NCBI RefSeq assembly: GCF_000153345.1
Contig: NZ_CH724125.1
Coordinates: forward strand, 313,653 to 377,652
From: Neptuniibacter caesariensis
GTDB taxonomy: Bacteria > Pseudomonadota > Gammaproteobacteria > Pseudomonadales > Balneatricaceae
Length of the DNA: 64,000 nt
Direction: 5' to 3'
Under the pieces are notes generated by a model. That model searched no databases, was not told the DNA's origin, and was given only the letters and a program-made list of their open reading frames with translations. The translations under genes and the position numbers were made by a program. Of this stretch, positions 61,333 through 64,000 are shown one piece after another. Each line of letters starts with the position of its first letter. Within the stretch, counting starts at the first letter, position 1.

Positions 61333-63207
61333 CTAGCCACCCAATCGACACTGATAGAATTCAAGCTCTTTATTGAGGACAGTTTGAGCATTCTCTGATT
61401 TTTTAAACCCATGCGCTTCATCAGGAAAGTAATAGGCTTCTACCTGAACGCCTTTAAGTCTGAGCTCATTAACCATATGCCGAGTCTGTTCAGGAAGTAC
61501 CACTTTATCTTGCTCTCCCTGAAAGAAAATCACGGGGCAATCTATCTTATCCGCATTGTTTATTGGTGCCCGTTCCCTATAGCGACCCTTATCTTTATCA
61601 GCCGAACCGATCAGCCATTCCAAGTAATGCGATTCGAATTTATGGGTACATCCGTTAAGCACTAGCGGGTCTGTAACACCATAGAGGCTCGCGCCTGCAG
61701 TAAAACAATCCAGCTCGCACAGGGCATTCAAAGCAGATAGACCACCTGAGCTATTGCCTCTTATAAAAATAGCTTCAGGGTTAATATCTGATCGCTTCAC
61801 AAGCTCATGAACCGCAACATTAATATCTTCTATCTCTATTACACCCCATTGGTGTTTGAGCTGAAATCGATATTGCCGCCCATAGTTACTGCTACCTCTG
61901 TAATTAAGATCGAGTACTGCAAAGCCCCGTTGCGTCCAAAACTGAATCTTAGTGTTGAATACAGGATAAGTAGCTGCGGTTGGCCCACCATGCAGAAATA
62001 TGATCAGCGGTGCAGACTCATCGTGACTTAGTTGATAGCTCACATTTTTAGGCGGGTATAGGTAGCCGTATGAAGTGACATCTCCAGATGAAAAGGAAAG
62101 GGGCTCGGGTAAAGAACAGTTGTTTATGGTTAATGGTTTCTCACAACCGCTGATGACCTGGTATTTACCACTCTTTAGATTAATGCGTATCACACCTTGC
62201 TTCGTATCCCCTGAGGAAGCAACGCAATAAGCGAAGTTTTCTGAGCAGCTCAAAGCGCTAAAAAAACTAAATGGCAAATCCAGTTTTCGATCATCCAACC
62301 AGATTTCACATCCTTCATGTTTGATTCTAATCGAACAAACTAACGGCTCTTTGGTGCTGGGGATCACCGCGTAATGCCTCAAGCCTGACTGCCACGGAGA
62401 AGACATCATATCCTCAGGTGCTAGAACACTGCCTGCTAACTCGCCTGTTAGCTGATTCCAGTGATAAATATTCCACCAACCGCTCCGGTCACTAATTAGA
62501 TAGAGCTGATTATTTACAAATAGGGGCTGCGAAACAGATTCCGATGAGCGTAGCCCCGCAACATTGTGAATCGCAGTAACGTCCCCTTCTCTATCCAGAG
62601 TCGCTACACAGCATTGCGTTGCAGTCCAGGGTTGCTCCGGGTGGTTCCAGCAAATATAGGCAAGTTGATGGTTTTCGCTATCCAGAACAGGATAAGCGTA
62701 AAAGTCAGAACCCTGAACCAAAACATCAATACATTTACTCTCAAGATTTATCGATACTATCTTGTTCTCTACATCTTCAGAGTCATGATACTCAGCGACA
62801 CAAATAATTCGTTGGCGAGATGAATCATAGATTGGTTCTATAAATCTAATGTCAGGATCATTTGTTAATTGAGTGATTAATTCAGGTGATTTAAGGCATT
62901 GACTATAAAGCTGCTGATCAGCAGCATTAATAAAAAAGATCTGATCGTCAGTTAAGCACCAGGCTCGGCCTCCGTACTCGTGTACTTTGCTCTGTACACT
63001 ATATGTGTCAGGCGTTAACTGAGTAACTACCTCGGTTTCAGGATTCCATTTACAGATAAAGCTACAGCCTGATTGATGCGGGCGCAACTCTACCCAGTAA
63101 ACATTCTCTGAGTCATCTACTTGTATCTGACTAAATTCGGTACTTACCGCTAACGCCTTTTCAGCGCTAAGTTCTGATTGCCAGAAACCTGGTAAAGCGT
63201 TAAGCAT
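61333..63207 (-). CDS. pqqH: S9 prolyl-oligopeptidase-family peptidase of the PQQ operon (PqqH-like)
   Basis: A 624-residue cytoplasmic serine peptidase without a signal peptide. A beta-propeller domain (about 1-370) is followed by an alpha/beta-hydrolase domain with S486 (GNSSGG), D567 (GEQDKVV) and H599 (DEAHGF), and the oxyanion segment FLHGGPT. It lies 11 bp after pqqE. The same position is held by the PqqH/PA1990 gene in Pseudomonas aeruginosa. It may act on PqqA-derived peptides, which is not shown. Confidence 0.88.
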   Translation of the reverse strand: MLNALPGFWQSELSAEKALAVSTEFSQIQVDDSENVYWVELRPHQSGCSFICKWNPETEVVTQLTPDTYSVQSKVHEYGGRAWCLTDDQIFFINAADQQLYSQCLKSPELITQLTNDPDIRFIEPIYDSSRQRIICVAEYHDSEDVENKIVSINLESKCIDVLVQGSDFYAYPVLDSENHQLAYICWNHPEQPWTATQCCVATLDREGDVTAIHNVAGLRSSESVSQPLFVNNQLYLISDRSGWWNIYHWNQLTGELAGSVLAPEDMMSSPWQSGLRHYAVIPSTKEPLVCSIRIKHEGCEIWLDDRKLDLPFSFFSALSCSENFAYCVASSGDTKQGVIRINLKSGKYQVISGCEKPLTINNCSLPEPLSFSSGDVTSYGYLYPPKNVSYQLSHDESAPLIIFLHGGPTAATYPVFNTKIQFWTQRGFAVLDLNYRGSSNYGRQYRFQLKHQWGVIEIEDINVAVHELVKRSDINPEAIFIRGNSSGGLSALNALCELDCFTAGASLYGVTDPLVLNGCTHKFESHYLEWLIGSADKDKGRYRERAPINNADKIDCPVIFFQGEQDKVVLPEQTRHMVNELRLKGVQVEAYYFPDEAHGFKKSENAQTVLNKELEFYQCRLGG

Positions 63208-63218
63208 GAATGCTCCGG

Positions 63219-64000
63219 TTAACCTTTAGCGATAATCCTGGAGTTGCGCTCGTTGCGGAACAGAAAATCTTCACTGTTATTGATAACCTGCTCAGCCCGA
63301 TCCCTTGCGTCAACAATCAAGCCATGATGCTGAGATTTTCCGCAGACAGGATCTGCATTGTGCATATCCCCTGTCATCATATAGGCCTGACAGTGGCAGC
63401 CACCAAAATCTTTATCCTTTTCATCGCAGCTACGGCAGGGTTCTTTCATCCAGTCATCGCCACGGAAATAGTTAAAGCCAGGGCTTTTACTCCATATTTC
63501 CTCGAGACTCGTTTCGGCTACATTGGGGAATTCGATTGGCAGCATCCTGGCGCTGTGACAAGGTAGTGCTTTCCCATCAGGGGTCACCGTTAAGAACACC
63601 TGTCCCCAGCCATTCATGCAGCCTTTGGGTCGTTCTTCATAATAATCAGGGGTAACAAAGATAAGTTTGATTGGATTGCCTTCAGCGGCAAGCTTTCCCC
63701 GATATTCATTCGTTACGGCTTCAGCACGTTCTAATTGTGCCCGGGTGGGTAAAAGCTGTTCTACATTCTCGAATGCCCAGCCATAATACTGGCAGGTTGC
63801 TAATTCAACATAGTCGGCCTCAAGCTCAACACAAAGCTCGATTATGCGATCGATACGATCAATGTTGTGACGGTGTGTAACGAAGTTAAGCACCATTGGG
63901 TAGCCTTGCGCTTTGACTTCTCGGGCCATTTTAAGCTTTTGAGCGAAGGCTTTTTTAGAACCCGCTAACATATTGTTAACGGATTCGTCACTGGCCTGGA
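63219..64000 (-). CDS. pqqE: PQQ biosynthesis radical SAM enzyme PqqE (partial, 5' end outside window)
   Basis: The C-terminal two-thirds (about 260 residues) of PqqE, which makes the Glu-Tyr carbon-carbon crosslink in PqqA. The frame is open to the right edge, so the radical SAM CxxxCxxC motif is not seen. The SPASM auxiliary-cluster cysteines are visible in [28 protein letters not shown] and ADPVCGK. The visible start-like ATG at 63971 is internal. It is followed by the S9 peptidase gene. Other pqq genes are presumably beyond the right edge. Confidence 0.95.
   Translation of the reverse strand, partial: QASDESVNNMLAGSKKAFAQKLKMAREVKAQGYPMVLNFVTHRHNIDRIDRIIELCVELEADYVELATCQYYGWAFENVEQLLPTRAQLERAEAVTNEYRGKLAAEGNPIKLIFVTPDYYEERPKGCMNGWGQVFLTVTPDGKALPCHSARMLPIEFPNVAETSLEEIWSKSPGFNYFRGDDWMKEPCRSCDEKDKDFGGCHCQAYMMTGDMHNADPVCGKSQHHGLIVDARDRAEQVINNSEDFLFRNERNSRIIAKG

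Noticed and set aside
1-64000. CRISPR arrays, tRNA, rRNA and prophage
   Set aside because: No regularly spaced repeats, no tRNA or rRNA sequence recognised and no phage structural or integrase gene seen by reading.

Overview
The window reads as chromosome of a marine gammaproteobacterium, probably an Oceanospirillales-type organism related to Neptuniibacter, Marinobacterium or Amphritea. This rests on moderate GC, dense operons, Pseudomonas-like but diverged PQQ-alcohol oxidation genes, a BacNav-type channel and many two-component systems. The genus is an inference. No phage, transposase, CRISPR array, tRNA or rRNA was seen.

Region 1 (1-18567) is a formate dehydrogenase and metal-cofactor island. 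On the minus strand lie tungstate uptake (tupABC), a fused mobA-mobB and moeA (cut by the left edge). Facing it is a sigma54-type response regulator with its sensor kinase. Next come a helix-turn-helix/binding-protein regulator, fdhD, a DUF3305/DUF3306 pair, a polyferredoxin, a TorD-type chaperone, a small Tat-signal protein and the alpha, beta and gamma subunits of a periplasm-facing formate dehydrogenase. Four transcription starts in this block each carry a GG-N10-GC sigma54 promoter, about 100-200 bp from copies of a palindrome of the form GGGWCA-N3-TGWCCC. The block therefore looks like one dedicated sigma54 regulon.

Region 2 (18568-32040) is mostly ordinary: a periplasmic solute-binding protein, an Lrp regulator, a Gate-domain membrane protein, RarD, a voltage-gated cation channel whose filter carries calcium-type acidic residues, a GST and YkgJ pair, a lipoate-ligase-like protein, a GlcD-like flavoprotein, two small secreted proteins, an FRG-domain protein, a 2OG-Fe(II) oxygenase-like protein and an MFS transporter. 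The ExaC-like aldehyde dehydrogenase at 27415-28935 belongs functionally to region 3.

Region 3 (32174-64000) is a large PQQ-dependent alcohol oxidation cluster resembling the ped genes of Pseudomonas putida and the exa/erc genes of P. aeruginosa. It holds a predicted lanthanide-type and a predicted calcium-type quinoprotein alcohol dehydrogenase, with cytochrome c, a PedG-like binding protein, a SoxYZ-like carrier, a zinc metallohydrolase, a pentapeptide-repeat protein, a NarL-type kinase with two response regulators, a cupredoxin-like protein lacking copper ligands, the PQQ-associated ABC and beta-propeller genes, a second ABC uptake system, a CXXCW rhodanese-like protein, ErbR, a hemerythrin, a NahK/NosP-like pair, an ErcS-like hybrid kinase, ErcA, and the PQQ biosynthesis genes pqqH-like and pqqE (cut by the right edge). 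Together they would oxidise alcohols in the periplasm, pass electrons to cytochrome c, oxidise aldehydes in the cytoplasm, and sense substrate and possibly nitric oxide and metal. Formate made by C1 oxidation could feed the region 1 enzyme; that link is inference.
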